Positions 8,485 to 18,421 of a stretch of DNA of 64,000 nucleotides are shown piece by piece. This DNA is from Furfurilactobacillus milii (GTDB lineage Bacteria; Bacillota; Bacilli; Lactobacillales; Lactobacillaceae), in contig NZ_JAIWJF010000003.1 in NCBI RefSeq assembly GCF_021654115.1, forward strand, positions 186,001 to 250,000, read 5' to 3'. The notes beneath the pieces were generated by a model. That model saw only the letters and a list, made by a program, of their open reading frames with translations, ran no database searches and was not told the origin of the DNA. The position numbers and the translations under genes were made by a program. Position 1 is the stretch's first letter. The number at the start of each line of letters is the position of its first letter.

Positions 8485-8769
8485 GTGTCAAAGCCTTATT
8501 ATTTTTATGTGTTACTTTGTGCCGACAACACGCTATACGGTGGCTTTACAGACGATGTCGGCCGACGTTTTGCAACTCATCAGGCTGGCAAGGGAGCCAA
8601 GTACACACGACCAGCATTTCGTCACCCGTTAAAAATGATTTATGCACAAGCGTTCGAAGATAAATCTAGCGCGCTAAAGGCTGAGTATGCATTTAAACAT
8701 CAATCACGAGCCAAAAAAATTGCTTTCCTTCAGGATCATCATGCCAACCCATTTGAAAATCATGATTAG
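8485..8769 (+). CDS. yazA: GIY-YIG nuclease-fold protein, YazA (UPF0213) family
   Basis: This 94-residue single-domain protein has the GIY-YIG core: [20 protein letters not shown] (residues 5-24, the Y-L-Y-G pair) followed by [16 protein letters not shown] and a conserved Glu in ALKAEYAFK. Family members resemble the UvrC/SLX nuclease domain, but the YazA role is not established. The start is GTG 8485, two bases after the upstream stop, so translation is probably coupled. An imperfect hairpin around 8783-8835 could end the transcript but is weak. Confidence 0.9.
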   Translation: MSKPYYFYVLLCADNTLYGGFTDDVGRRFATHQAGKGAKYTRPAFRHPLKMIYAQAFEDKSSALKAEYAFKHQSRAKKIAFLQDHHANPFENHD

Positions 8770-8913
8770 TAATTAGCGAGACTAGCCAGTTGTGTCATTA
8801 AACGGTGGTGAGTGTGCCATTCTTTTAGCGAGGATGGGGCTAGTTTTGTGCTAAGCTAAATTGGTATTCAAAAATTGAAATAGTTGTCAATTTTACTTGG
8901 AGGAATAAACGTT

Positions 8914-9906
8914 ATGAAAATTCTAGCTTATGGCGTGCGAGACGACGAAAAGCCTTACTTTAAAACTTGGCAGGCAGCACATCCAGAAGTAACTGTTTCG
9001 TTGACACCGGCTATTTTAGATGAACATTCCGTTGATGAGGCAGCTGGTTGTGATGGGATTAGCATTTTACAAACGGATCCAGTAGGGCCAGCGGTATTTG
9101 AACGACTGGTCAAAGAAAATGTGCGAGCAGTGTCGTCGCGAATCGTGGGCACGGATGCCATGGCACTCGATACTGCAAAAAAATTAGGTATTAAGGTGAC
9201 TAATGTGCCTGCCTATTCCCCAGCGGCAATTGCGGAATTCACAGTTAGCCAGTTATTGCAGTTGTTGCGCAACACGCGTCGTTTTGAAGCTAAAATTCAC
9301 GCTCAGGATTTTCGCTGGGCACCAGATGTCTCACAGGAGTTGAATCAACAAACAGTTGGTGTGATTGGCACTGGCAGAATTGGCCGAGCGGCAATTAAAA
9401 TATACCGTGGCTTTGGCGCGAAAGTCGTTGCCTATGATGTTTACCATAATCCTGAATTGGAAAAAGAGGGCATCTATGTTGACACATTGGCCGATTTATA
9501 TCAGGCCAGCACTGTGATCACATTACATGCGCCAGCAACTAAAGATGATTTTCACATGCTGGATCAGGATGCTTTTGATCAGATGAATGACGGTGTTTGG
9601 ATTGTCAATGCAGGACGCGGCACGTTGATTGACAGTCAGGCGCTGATTACAGCGTTGGATAGTGGTAAGGTCGCAGGCTCCGCCTTAGATACTTATGAAA
9701 AGGAACTGCCCATTTTTAATCACGATTTAAGAGGTCAACAAATTGATGATCCAACCTTTAACAATTTGTTTGCTCGCGAGAACGTTTTAATGACGCCTCA
9801 CATTGCTTTTTATACAAATATGGCCGTAAAAAACATGGTGACCGTTTCACTCGATCATAATTTGAGTTTGATTCAAACAGGTGCCTCTGAAGATCAGGTG
9901 ATTTAA
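8914..9906 (+). CDS. D-2-hydroxyacid dehydrogenase (D-lactate / D-hydroxyisocaproate type)
   Basis: An NADH-dependent cytosolic enzyme that reduces 2-keto acids to D-2-hydroxyacids. The 330-residue protein aligns along its length with lactobacillar D-LDH: NVPAYSPAAIAEF, the NAD motif GVIGTGRIGRAA, and catalytic Arg235 (GRGTLID), Glu264 (DTYEKE) and His296 (TPHIAFYT). The substrate loop at about 47-65 reads DGISILQTD, with Leu52 where D-LDHs have Tyr52. From memory this matches D-hydroxyisocaproate dehydrogenase, suggesting bulkier keto acids. ATG 8914 follows TTGGAGG. It appears monocistronic. Confidence 0.9.
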   Translation: MKILAYGVRDDEKPYFKTWQAAHPEVTVSLTPAILDEHSVDEAAGCDGISILQTDPVGPAVFERLVKENVRAVSSRIVGTDAMALDTAKKLGIKVTNVPAYSPAAIAEFTVSQLLQLLRNTRRFEAKIHAQDFRWAPDVSQELNQQTVGVIGTGRIGRAAIKIYRGFGAKVVAYDVYHNPELEKEGIYVDTLADLYQASTVITLHAPATKDDFHMLDQDAFDQMNDGVWIVNAGRGTLIDSQALITALDSGKVAGSALDTYEKELPIFNHDLRGQQIDDPTFNNLFARENVLMTPHIAFYTNMAVKNMVTVSLDHNLSLIQTGASEDQVI

Positions 9907-9909
9907 TGC

Positions 9910-9938
9910 TTGTCACAGCACTTGGCGTTTGGTATACT
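9910..9938 (+). promoter_or_regulatory. rpsB promoter
   Basis: TTGTCA (9910-9915), a 17-base spacer and TATACT (9933-9938) make a near-consensus vegetative promoter. Transcription should start near 9945, leaving a leader of about 114 bases. Confidence 0.85.
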
Positions 9939-9939
9939 A

Positions 9940-10058
9940 ATTGTCGGTTCAAAACCAATTCACACCTAGCGTGATGCGCAAATCGGTGCTCAGGGATGAG
10001 TGATCTGTGCAAATGAGCGTTGGGGAGGAAAAACATTATATTTTGGAGGATTTAACAC
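9940..10058 (+). promoter_or_regulatory. Structured 5' leader of rpsB (candidate autoregulatory site)
   Basis: The leader can form AATT-GGTT / AACC-AATT around a CAAA loop with a 3-base bulge near 9940-9960, followed by a GC-rich segment and a purine-rich stretch before the GGAGG. Leaders of S2 genes in other bacteria bind S2 protein. A similar role here is inference from position only. Confidence 0.35.
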
Positions 10059-10844
10059 ATGGCTGTTATTTCTATGAAGCAATTGCTTGAAGCTGGTGTC
10101 CACTTCGGTCACCAAACACGTCGTTGGAACCCAAAGATGAAGCGTTACATTTTTACTGAACGTAACGGTATCTACATCATTGACTTGCAAAAGACGGTTA
10201 AGATGGCTGACGTTGCCTACAACTTTGTTAAGGATGAAGCTGCTAAGGGTTCAAACATTTTATTTGTTGGGACTAAGAAGCAAGCTCAAGACTCAATCGA
10301 AGAAGAAGCAACTCGTGCCGGTATGTACTACGTTAACCACCGTTGGCTTGGTGGTACGTTGACTAACTGGAACACCATTCAAACACGGATCAAGCGTTTG
10401 AAGGACTTGAAGAAGATGGACGAAGACGGTACATTTGATCGTCTGCCAAAGAAGGAAGTTGCTTTGTTGACTAAGCAACGTGAAAAGCTTGAAAAATTCC
10501 TTGGTGGTATCGAAGATATGCCTGGTATTCCTGATGTTATGTTCATTGTTGACCCTCGTAAGGAACAAATTGCTGTTCAAGAAGCACACAAGTTGAACAT
10601 TCCGATTGTTGCTATGGTTGACACGAACACTGACCCAGACGACATTGACTACATCATTCCTTCAAACGATGATGCTATCCGTGCCATCCGTCTGATCTCT
10701 TCGAAGATGGCTGATGCTGTTATCGAAGGCCGTCAAGGTGAAGACCAAGGTGCTGACGATCAACAACAAGCCGCTGCTAAGGGCGATTCGATGGAAGACA
10801 TCGTTGATGCTGTTGAAGGCGACAACAAGCAAAAAAACAACTAA
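10059..10844 (+). CDS. rpsB: 30S ribosomal protein S2
   Basis: S2 is a late-assembling protein of the small subunit, between head and body. The 261-residue protein starts with [20 protein letters not shown] (from residue 6), the family signature, and has the second conserved segment [14 protein letters not shown]. The C-terminus has a Gln/Asp-rich extension (about 225-261) usual in lactobacilli. Codon use is strongly biased (GGT, CGT, AAG), as expected for high expression. ATG 10059 follows TTTTGGAGG. tsf lies downstream across an internal hairpin-U-run element. Confidence 0.98.
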   Translation: MAVISMKQLLEAGVHFGHQTRRWNPKMKRYIFTERNGIYIIDLQKTVKMADVAYNFVKDEAAKGSNILFVGTKKQAQDSIEEEATRAGMYYVNHRWLGGTLTNWNTIQTRIKRLKDLKKMDEDGTFDRLPKKEVALLTKQREKLEKFLGGIEDMPGIPDVMFIVDPRKEQIAVQEAHKLNIPIVAMVDTNTDPDDIDYIIPSNDDAIRAIRLISSKMADAVIEGRQGEDQGADDQQQAAAKGDSMEDIVDAVEGDNKQKNN

Positions 10845-10858
10845 GCGATAAAACCTTA

Positions 10859-10911
10859 GGCTGTCTATCAGTTGAGACCGTTGTGGCCTGAGATTGATAG
10901 GCAGTCTTTTT
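10859..10911 (+). terminator. Attenuating terminator between rpsB and tsf
   Basis: GGCTGTCTATCA (10859-10870) pairs with TGATAGGCAGTC (10895-10906) with wobbles, across a 24-base loop, followed by five Ts. In many bacteria rpsB and tsf are co-transcribed with partial termination between them. Confidence 0.75.
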
Positions 10912-10957
10912 CTCAAATTACTAGGTTTATTAAAAATTATGAGGAGGCCATACTAAG

Positions 10958-11833
10958 ATGGCAGTTACAGCAGCTCAAGTTAAAGCATTACGTGAAAAAA
11001 CCGGTGTTGGTATCATGGACGCTAAGAAGGCATTAGTTGCCACTGATGGTGACGAAGCCAAGGCCTTAGATTTCTTACGTGAAAAGGGTATCGCCAAGGC
11101 AGAAAAGAAGAGTGACCGTATTGCTGCTGAAGGATTGACCGAAGTTGCTATTCATGGCAACAAGGCAGCAATTGTAGAATTAAACTCAGAAACAGACTTC
11201 GTTGCCTCAAATGACACGTTCAAAGATCTGTTACAAACAGTTAGCGACCAAATTGCTTTGGAAGAACCTGCTACTGTTGAAGACGCTTTGAAGTTGAAAG
11301 CTAATGACAGCGAAACGTTAAGCGATGCAATCATCTCTGCTACACAAGTAACAGGTGAAAAGATTAGTTTGCGCCGTTTCCAAGTCGTTGATAAGACTGA
11401 TGACCAAGTATTTGGTTCATACCTACACATGGGTGGTTCAATTGCTTCTTTGGTTGTTCTTGAAGGTGGCGACGCCGAAACAGCTAAGGATGTTGCGATG
11501 CACGTCGCTGCAATCAACCCAGAGTATGTTGACCGGACTGATGTACCGGCTGACCGTTTGAACCATGAAAAGGATGTTCTTTCTAAAGAAGACGACCTTG
11601 CTGGTAAGCCAGACAACATCAAAGAAAAAATGATCGACGGTCGTTTGAACAAGTGGTTGGCTGAAATTTCATTGAATGATCAACCATTCGTTAAGGACGG
11701 CGATCAAACTGTTGACCAGTACGTTTCCTCAAAGAACGCCAAGGTTGTTTCATTCGTTCGTTACCAAGTCGGTGAAGGCATGGAAAAGAAGAGCGATGAC
11801 TTCGTTGACGAAGTTATGGGTCAAATCAAGTAA
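10958..11833 (+). CDS. tsf: Elongation factor Ts
   Basis: EF-Ts is the guanine-nucleotide exchange factor that recycles EF-Tu. The 291-residue protein has the N-terminal UBA-like region [19 protein letters not shown], the exchange core with [12 protein letters not shown] (about 75-86) that inserts next to the EF-Tu nucleotide site, and two further core repeats. Codon bias is high. ATG 10958 follows ATGAGGAGG. A terminator follows, separating it from pyrH. Confidence 0.98.
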   Translation: MAVTAAQVKALREKTGVGIMDAKKALVATDGDEAKALDFLREKGIAKAEKKSDRIAAEGLTEVAIHGNKAAIVELNSETDFVASNDTFKDLLQTVSDQIALEEPATVEDALKLKANDSETLSDAIISATQVTGEKISLRRFQVVDKTDDQVFGSYLHMGGSIASLVVLEGGDAETAKDVAMHVAAINPEYVDRTDVPADRLNHEKDVLSKEDDLAGKPDNIKEKMIDGRLNKWLAEISLNDQPFVKDGDQTVDQYVSSKNAKVVSFVRYQVGEGMEKKSDDFVDEVMGQIK

Positions 11834-11842
11834 TTAAACCAG

Positions 11843-11867
11843 GGCGTACGTTATGTGCGCCTTTTTT
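11843..11867 (+). terminator. Terminator after tsf
   Basis: A 7-bp GC-rich stem (GGCGTAC at 11843-11849 with GTGCGCC at 11855-11861, one wobble), a 5-base loop and six Ts. Confidence 0.85.
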
Positions 11868-11915
11868 GTAGAATGAGACGCCCACACGGGATCTGACAAG
11901 GAGGATGTTGGTCTA

Positions 11916-12638
11916 ATGGCTGATGTAAAATACAAACGTGTAATGTTAAAGTTGAGCGGTGAAGCACTGGCCGGTGAACAAGGATTCGGAATCTATCCGC
12001 CAAAGATTAAAACCGTTGCTGAAGAACTAAGAGAGGTTTATGCCCTTGGCGTGCAGATTGCAATTGTTGTCGGCGGCGGTAACATTTGGCGAGGTGAAGC
12101 GGGATCTGAAATGGGCATGGAACGCGCCCAAGCTGATTACGTCGGTATGCTGGCAACTATTATGAACGCCTTGGCTTTACAAGACAGTTTGGAAAGCTTA
12201 GATGTACCAACACGTGTCCAGACTTCTATTGAAATGCGCCAAATTGCAGAACCTTACATTCGTCGGAAGGCTGTTCGTCATTTAGAAAAGGATCGGGTCG
12301 TAATTTTTGCCGGTGGAACTGGTTCACCATACTTCTCAACGGATACAACTGCTGCTTTACGAGCAGCTGAAATCAACGCGGATGCTATTCTAATGGCTAA
12401 AAATGGCACGGACGGTATTTATTCGGCCGATCCGAATGTAGATCCTGATGCTGTTAAGTATGATTCTTTGACTCACTTGGACATTATCAACAAGGGTCTC
12501 CATGTTATGGATACAACAGCAACGTCGTTGTCAATGGATAATAATATTCCACTGGTCGTCTTTAACTTTAATGAACCTGGCAATGTTTTGAAGGTTGTTA
12601 AGGGTGAAAATATTGGGACAACTGTTAGGGGGAAATAA
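11916..12638 (+). CDS. pyrH: Uridylate kinase
   Basis: UMP kinase phosphorylates UMP to UDP in pyrimidine nucleotide synthesis. The 240-residue protein is an amino-acid-kinase fold: KLSGEALAG near the N-terminus, the glycine-rich [10 protein letters not shown] (about 52-61), [11 protein letters not shown] and [15 protein letters not shown]. Length is typical for the bacterial hexameric enzyme. ATG 11916 follows AAGGAGGATG. frr follows directly, the usual pyrH-frr pair. Confidence 0.97.
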   Translation: MADVKYKRVMLKLSGEALAGEQGFGIYPPKIKTVAEELREVYALGVQIAIVVGGGNIWRGEAGSEMGMERAQADYVGMLATIMNALALQDSLESLDVPTRVQTSIEMRQIAEPYIRRKAVRHLEKDRVVIFAGGTGSPYFSTDTTAALRAAEINADAILMAKNGTDGIYSADPNVDPDAVKYDSLTHLDIINKGLHVMDTTATSLSMDNNIPLVVFNFNEPGNVLKVVKGENIGTTVRGK

Positions 12639-12639
12639 A

Positions 12640-13203
12640 ATGGCTGTTAACGAACCAATTTTAAAAGATGCACAAGAACGGATGAGCAAGGCCGGTGATG
12701 CACTGTCACGTGAGCTTGGCAATATTCGTGCAGGCCGTGCAAACGCCGGCTTACTAGCTGATATTAAGGCAGATTATTATGGCGCGCCAACACCGATTAA
12801 TCAAATGGCTTCCATCACAATTCCGGAAGCACGTGTCTTGTTGATTACACCATTTGATAAAAGTAGTTTGGATGCTATTGAACACGCAATTTTGACTTCT
12901 GATTTGGGAATTAATCCAGCTAACGACGGTAACGCTATTCGGCTGGTTATTCCGCAATTGACTGAAGAAAGCCGGAAAGACTTGGTCAAACAAGTTCATG
13001 GTAAGGCTGAAGAAGCTAAAGTTGCCGTCCGTAATGTTCGTCGAGATGCAATGGATTCATTAAAAAAGGGTCACAAAAATGGTGACTTTACAGATGATCA
13101 GTTGCACGATCTTGAAGAACAAGCTCAAAAAATTACGGATGCTGGTATTAAGAATGTTGAAAATATTGCTAGTGACAAAGAGAAAGAGTTAATGACTATC
13201 TAG
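12640..13203 (+). CDS. frr: Ribosome recycling factor
   Basis: RRF works with EF-G to split terminated ribosomes. The 187-residue protein has the three-helix-bundle signature ELGNIRAGRANAGLL near residues 26-40, the beta-domain YYGAPTPINQMASITIPE, and RNVRRDAMD. Start ATG 12640 follows GGGGG and begins one base after the pyrH stop. An upstream in-frame extension inside pyrH is not needed. The strong terminator after it ends the unit. Confidence 0.97.
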   Translation: MAVNEPILKDAQERMSKAGDALSRELGNIRAGRANAGLLADIKADYYGAPTPINQMASITIPEARVLLITPFDKSSLDAIEHAILTSDLGINPANDGNAIRLVIPQLTEESRKDLVKQVHGKAEEAKVAVRNVRRDAMDSLKKGHKNGDFTDDQLHDLEEQAQKITDAGIKNVENIASDKEKELMTI

Positions 13204-13230
13204 TTACTGCTCTCTATATTTTTGTCATAT

Positions 13231-13279
13231 AAGCGACTGTGATTGGAAATTTGTTTTTCCAGTCACAGTCGCTTTTTTT
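13231..13279 (+). terminator. Terminator after frr
   Basis: AAGCGACTGTGA (13231-13242) pairs perfectly with TCACAGTCGCTT (13263-13274). A secondary GGAAA/TTTCC pairing sits in the loop and seven Ts follow. Confidence 0.92.
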
Positions 13280-13537
13280 ATTTAAGGTGACAATTTACTA
13301 ATGAGTAATGACTGTGGCCAGTTTTACCAGTTACGTTAAAGTGATACAATGCCGAGGTAGATATTTAAGACAGCGATTATTGTTTTGCGACCATACATAA
13401 TGGCTGTCTGTTCCGTCAACCGGGCACGTTTTGTCATTTTTTAAAAGCTCACTGCGTTTATTTCGCTGTGTTTTAATGTAATGACTGGGTGTTTTTGTTA
13501 AACTAGAAAGACGTAGAATTGAAAGGTGGACGTTGTT
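13280..13537 (+). promoter_or_regulatory. uppS upstream region: promoter and hairpin leader
   Basis: This gene-free stretch holds a probable promoter, TTTACC (13323-13328), 16 bases, TACAAT (13345-13350). Just downstream is a hairpin of 13-base arms with one internal mismatch (13368-13380 with 13397-13409, core AGACAGC/GCTGTCT) and a run of six Ts near 13436 without a strong stem. This would give uppS a leader of about 180 bases. A second, weaker promoter nearer the gene is possible. Confidence 0.45.
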
Positions 13538-14320
13538 TTGTTTGGACGAAAAAAGACTGTGGCACCTGAAACTTCGCCAAGTGATCTCGATGAGACACGC
13601 ATTCCTAAGCACGTTGCCATCATCATGGATGGTAACGGACGATGGGCTCAGAAGCGACATTTACCACGTGTGGCAGGCCACAAGGAAGGCATGAATACTG
13701 TTAAAAAGGTGACCATTGCGGCTAGTCATTTAGGTATTAAGGTACTAACACTGTATGCTTTTTCAACAGAAAATTGGAAACGTTCAGAGAATGAAGTTAA
13801 CTATCTTATGCAACTGCCAGTCGACTTTTTTGACACTTTTGTACCCGATTTGGTTAAAGAAAATGTCCGGGTTAACGTTATGGGGTATACGGATCAGCTT
13901 CCCCAAAAAACGCAAACAGCCGTTAACAATGCGATTGCGGATACCGCCCATTGTACCGGCATGATTTTAAATTTTGCACTTAACTATGGCGGCCAGGCGG
14001 AAATCGTGACGGCTATCCAAAAAATTGCGCAAAAAGTTGCTGATGGAAATCAACAGGTTGCGGACATTACTACGGAAACCGTTGATCAGGCTTTAATGAC
14101 GGCCCCACTTGCACCATACAATAATCCTGATTTGTTAATTCGAACTAGTGGAGAAGAACGAATTTCAAATTTTTTGCTTTGGCAAATTGCTTATAGCGAA
14201 TTGGTATTTACAGAAGGGTATTGGCCTGATTTTGACGACACAGAATTGCGTCGCTGTATTAGGCAATTTCAACAACGTGACCGTCGCTTCGGTGGCGTCA
14301 AACAACAAAAAAATAAATAA
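13538..14320 (+). CDS. uppS: Isoprenyl transferase (undecaprenyl diphosphate synthase)
   Basis: This cis-prenyltransferase adds isopentenyl units to farnesyl diphosphate to make the C55 carrier for cell-wall synthesis. The protein (260 residues) carries HVAIIMDGNGRWAQKR, with the essential Asp of MDGNG, then RVAGHKEGM, LTLYAFSTENWKR and the C-terminal LIRTSGEERISNFLLWQ. Start TTG 13538 is chosen because AGGTGG ends eight bases upstream; GTG 13526 falls inside that ribosome site. cdsA follows closely, the conserved uppS-cdsA order. Confidence 0.96.
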   Translation: MFGRKKTVAPETSPSDLDETRIPKHVAIIMDGNGRWAQKRHLPRVAGHKEGMNTVKKVTIAASHLGIKVLTLYAFSTENWKRSENEVNYLMQLPVDFFDTFVPDLVKENVRVNVMGYTDQLPQKTQTAVNNAIADTAHCTGMILNFALNYGGQAEIVTAIQKIAQKVADGNQQVADITTETVDQALMTAPLAPYNNPDLLIRTSGEERISNFLLWQIAYSELVFTEGYWPDFDDTELRRCIRQFQQRDRRFGGVKQQKNK

Positions 14321-14365
14321 GAGTTTGTGACGGGCGAAGGCTTGTCCAGAAGTGAGGAGTTTCAT

Positions 14366-15151
14366 ATGCGTACTCGTGTCATTACCGCCGTTGTGGCGTT
14401 ATTGATTTTTATTCCAGTGATTGTCTACGGTGGTTGGCTAATTCAATTGGCAGCCATTGTCCTTGGTGCCGTGGCGTTAGGCGAAGTGCTGGTCATGAAA
14501 AAGAAGTTGGTCGTGTCTGCGGAAGCGATTATTAGTTTTCTGGGGTTACTCGTGCTACTGGCCCCACAGAGTTGGTTGGCGTTTTTGCCTGCTAACCTCA
14601 ATCGCGAATTTTTATTCTTTATTTTCGTGATGCTGTTGCTGTTACATACTGTATTCACGCGCAACCATTTTTCGTTTGATGACGCTGGTGTACTGACGCT
14701 TGCAATGTTGTACATTGGCATGGGCTTTTACTACTTTGTTGCTGCTAGAAATACAGGTCTGTCCACACTGTTTTACATTTTGTTTGTTATCTGGACAACA
14801 GATTCTGGTGCTTATATGATTGGGCGTAAATTAGGCCGGCACAAATTGGCTCCCCAAATATCGCCCAACAAAACATGGGAAGGTTCCATTGGTGGCACGA
14901 TTGTGGCCGTCATTGTTGGTAGCGTTTGGGTTGCCTTTTTCCCACAACACTTTAGTTTGCCGATAATGGTTGTTTTGACACTGATTTACAGTGTTTGTGG
15001 TCAATTGGGTGATTTAGTTGAATCGTCTCTTAAGCGTTTTTATGGTGTGAAGGATTCTGGCAAAATCTTACCCGGTCATGGTGGTATTTTGGATCGTTTT
15101 GACAGTTTGTTGTTTGTATTACCAATCCTACATTTGACGGGATTGATTTAG
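14366..15151 (+). CDS. cdsA: Phosphatidate cytidylyltransferase
   Basis: CdsA makes CDP-diacylglycerol from phosphatidate and CTP in the membrane. The 261-residue protein is largely hydrophobic with about eight transmembrane helices. It ends with the CDS signature LKRFYGVKDSGKILPGHGG followed by LDRFDS (about 229-255), and has SPNKTWEGSIGGT earlier. ATG 14366 follows GTGAGGAG. An upstream in-frame start at 14327 has no ribosome site. It sits between uppS and rseP. Confidence 0.96.
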   Translation: MRTRVITAVVALLIFIPVIVYGGWLIQLAAIVLGAVALGEVLVMKKKLVVSAEAIISFLGLLVLLAPQSWLAFLPANLNREFLFFIFVMLLLLHTVFTRNHFSFDDAGVLTLAMLYIGMGFYYFVAARNTGLSTLFYILFVIWTTDSGAYMIGRKLGRHKLAPQISPNKTWEGSIGGTIVAVIVGSVWVAFFPQHFSLPIMVVLTLIYSVCGQLGDLVESSLKRFYGVKDSGKILPGHGGILDRFDSLLFVLPILHLTGLI

Positions 15152-15244
15152 ACGCATGTATTTGACCTAGGAAGATAGATGTTTAATCTTCTGCTTTTTC
15201 ATTTTTAAAACGGTAGCCTGCTCAAATGAAAGGATCCTATGTGA

Positions 15245-16510
15245 ATGGTAAAAACAATTGTTGCTTTTATTATTGTTTTTGGAATTTTAGTGGTCGTGCA
15301 TGAGTTTGGCCACTTTTATTTTGCCAAACGGTCAGGTATTCTTGTACGTGAATTTTCAATCGGAATGGGTCCCAAAGTTTTTTGGACGCGCAAAAACGGG
15401 ACGTTGTATACGATTCGAATTTTGCCCTTAGGGGGCTATGTTCGAATGGCCGGTGCTGCCGAGGATGAGGATGACCAACTTCAACCGGGAACGCCAATCA
15501 GTGTAATGGTGGGCGATTCTGGTAAAGTCACCAGAATTAATGCTAGTGATCAAACGACGCTGTTTAATGGCATTCCTGTCATTGTGACGGAGTCTGATTT
15601 AGTCGATCAATTGGTCATAAAGGGTTATGAAAATGGTGATGAAAGTGTCGTCAAGACGTATGCAGTAGACCATGATGCGACCATCATTGAAAAAGATGGC
15701 ACAGAGGTGTTAATTGCACCCCGTGACGTCCAGTTTCAGTCTGCTACGTTGTGGCATCGTATTTTAACTAACTTTGCGGGGCCACTGAATAATTTTATTC
15801 TGGCGTGGTTGGTCTTTGCCATTATGGGATTCGCCATGGGCGGCGTTGCTAGTAATAGCAATGCAATTTCAGGGGTGTTAGCGAATACGCCGGCTCAATC
15901 GGCTGGCATGAAATCGGGTGACCGAATCGTCAGCGTTAATAACAAACGTACCAACAGTTGGACTGCTGTGACAAGCGCTATTACCAGTGATACTCACGGC
16001 GACATCACACTTGGGATTAAGCGCGGTCAAAAGACGGTTAAGGATGTCAAAATAACGCCGCAGGTAAAAACTGTTTCTGGCAGTAAAACGCGGACTGTCG
16101 GCATTAAACGTGGAATCGATACCGGCTTTTTTGCCAAGTTATTTGGTGGGTTCTGGAACACGACTGTACTGTTGTTTGCAGCGCTCGGTCATTTGTTCAC
16201 GCATTTCAGTCTCAATGACCTTGGCGGACCGGTGGCGATTTATGCCAATACGGCCACAGCTACACAGGCTGGTTGGAGTGGCATTCTCTACTGGCTCGGT
16301 TTCTTATCGTTAAATTTGGGAATCGTCAACTTGTTGCCAATTCCCGCGCTAGACGGTGGTAAACTGGTTTTAAACCTAATTGAAGCAATTCGACGTAAGC
16401 CATTGTCACAACAAACTGAAGGTGTCGTTACAATCATCGGATTTGGTTTTGTTTTGTTCTTGATGATTCTAGTCACATGGAATGACATCATGCGCTATTT
16501 TATTCACTAA
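15245..16510 (+). CDS. rseP: Site-2 intramembrane zinc protease RseP/RasP
   Basis: An M50 metalloprotease that cuts transmembrane substrates such as anti-sigma factors and signal-peptide remnants. The 421-residue protein has the zinc motif HEFGH (about 20-24) in the first helix, a central PDZ domain (about 205-280) and the third zinc ligand in NLLPIPALDGG (about 362-372). It is the equivalent of B. subtilis RasP (YluC). ATG 15245 follows GAAAGGAT. The insert between the first helix and the PDZ domain is long (about 60-165), as in Lactobacillales. Confidence 0.95.
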   Translation: MVKTIVAFIIVFGILVVVHEFGHFYFAKRSGILVREFSIGMGPKVFWTRKNGTLYTIRILPLGGYVRMAGAAEDEDDQLQPGTPISVMVGDSGKVTRINASDQTTLFNGIPVIVTESDLVDQLVIKGYENGDESVVKTYAVDHDATIIEKDGTEVLIAPRDVQFQSATLWHRILTNFAGPLNNFILAWLVFAIMGFAMGGVASNSNAISGVLANTPAQSAGMKSGDRIVSVNNKRTNSWTAVTSAITSDTHGDITLGIKRGQKTVKDVKITPQVKTVSGSKTRTVGIKRGIDTGFFAKLFGGFWNTTVLLFAALGHLFTHFSLNDLGGPVAIYANTATATQAGWSGILYWLGFLSLNLGIVNLLPIPALDGGKLVLNLIEAIRRKPLSQQTEGVVTIIGFGFVLFLMILVTWNDIMRYFIH

Positions 16511-16557
16511 AACGACTGACAATGGTCGTTAACTTTTGGAAGATTGAGGAGAATTAA

Positions 16558-18270
<1,713 letters not shown>

Positions 18271-18303
18271 CGCTATTCTTTTGAAATTAAAACGTTACTG
18301 ATA

Positions 18304-18348
18304 ACAAGTCGAACCTTTAGGGTATTTTCCCATCAGGGTTCGACTTGT
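18304..18348 (+). other. Strong hairpin without U-run between proS and polC
   Basis: ACAAGTCGAACC (18304-18315) pairs perfectly with GGTTCGACTTGT (18337-18348), and GGG/CCC pairs inside the loop. No T-run follows, so it is unlikely to be a standard terminator. It could protect the proS 3' end or be a processing site. A TATAAT at 18376-18381 lies just downstream and could start a polC transcript. Confidence 0.55.
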
Positions 18349-18421
18349 GTGTACTGTACTGAAAAACGATTATTTTATAATTGGCTACTTAAGAACATTC
18401 ATGTGGGGAGGCCGCATTTTC

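Noticed and set aside
11152-11652. 166-codon minus-strand open frame in tsf
   Set aside because: It is antisense to a highly expressed gene with strong codon bias, which commonly creates such frames.
13331-13660. 109-codon minus-strand open frame before uppS
   Set aside because: It overlaps the uppS start and its promoter, has no ribosome site, and reads through a hairpin.
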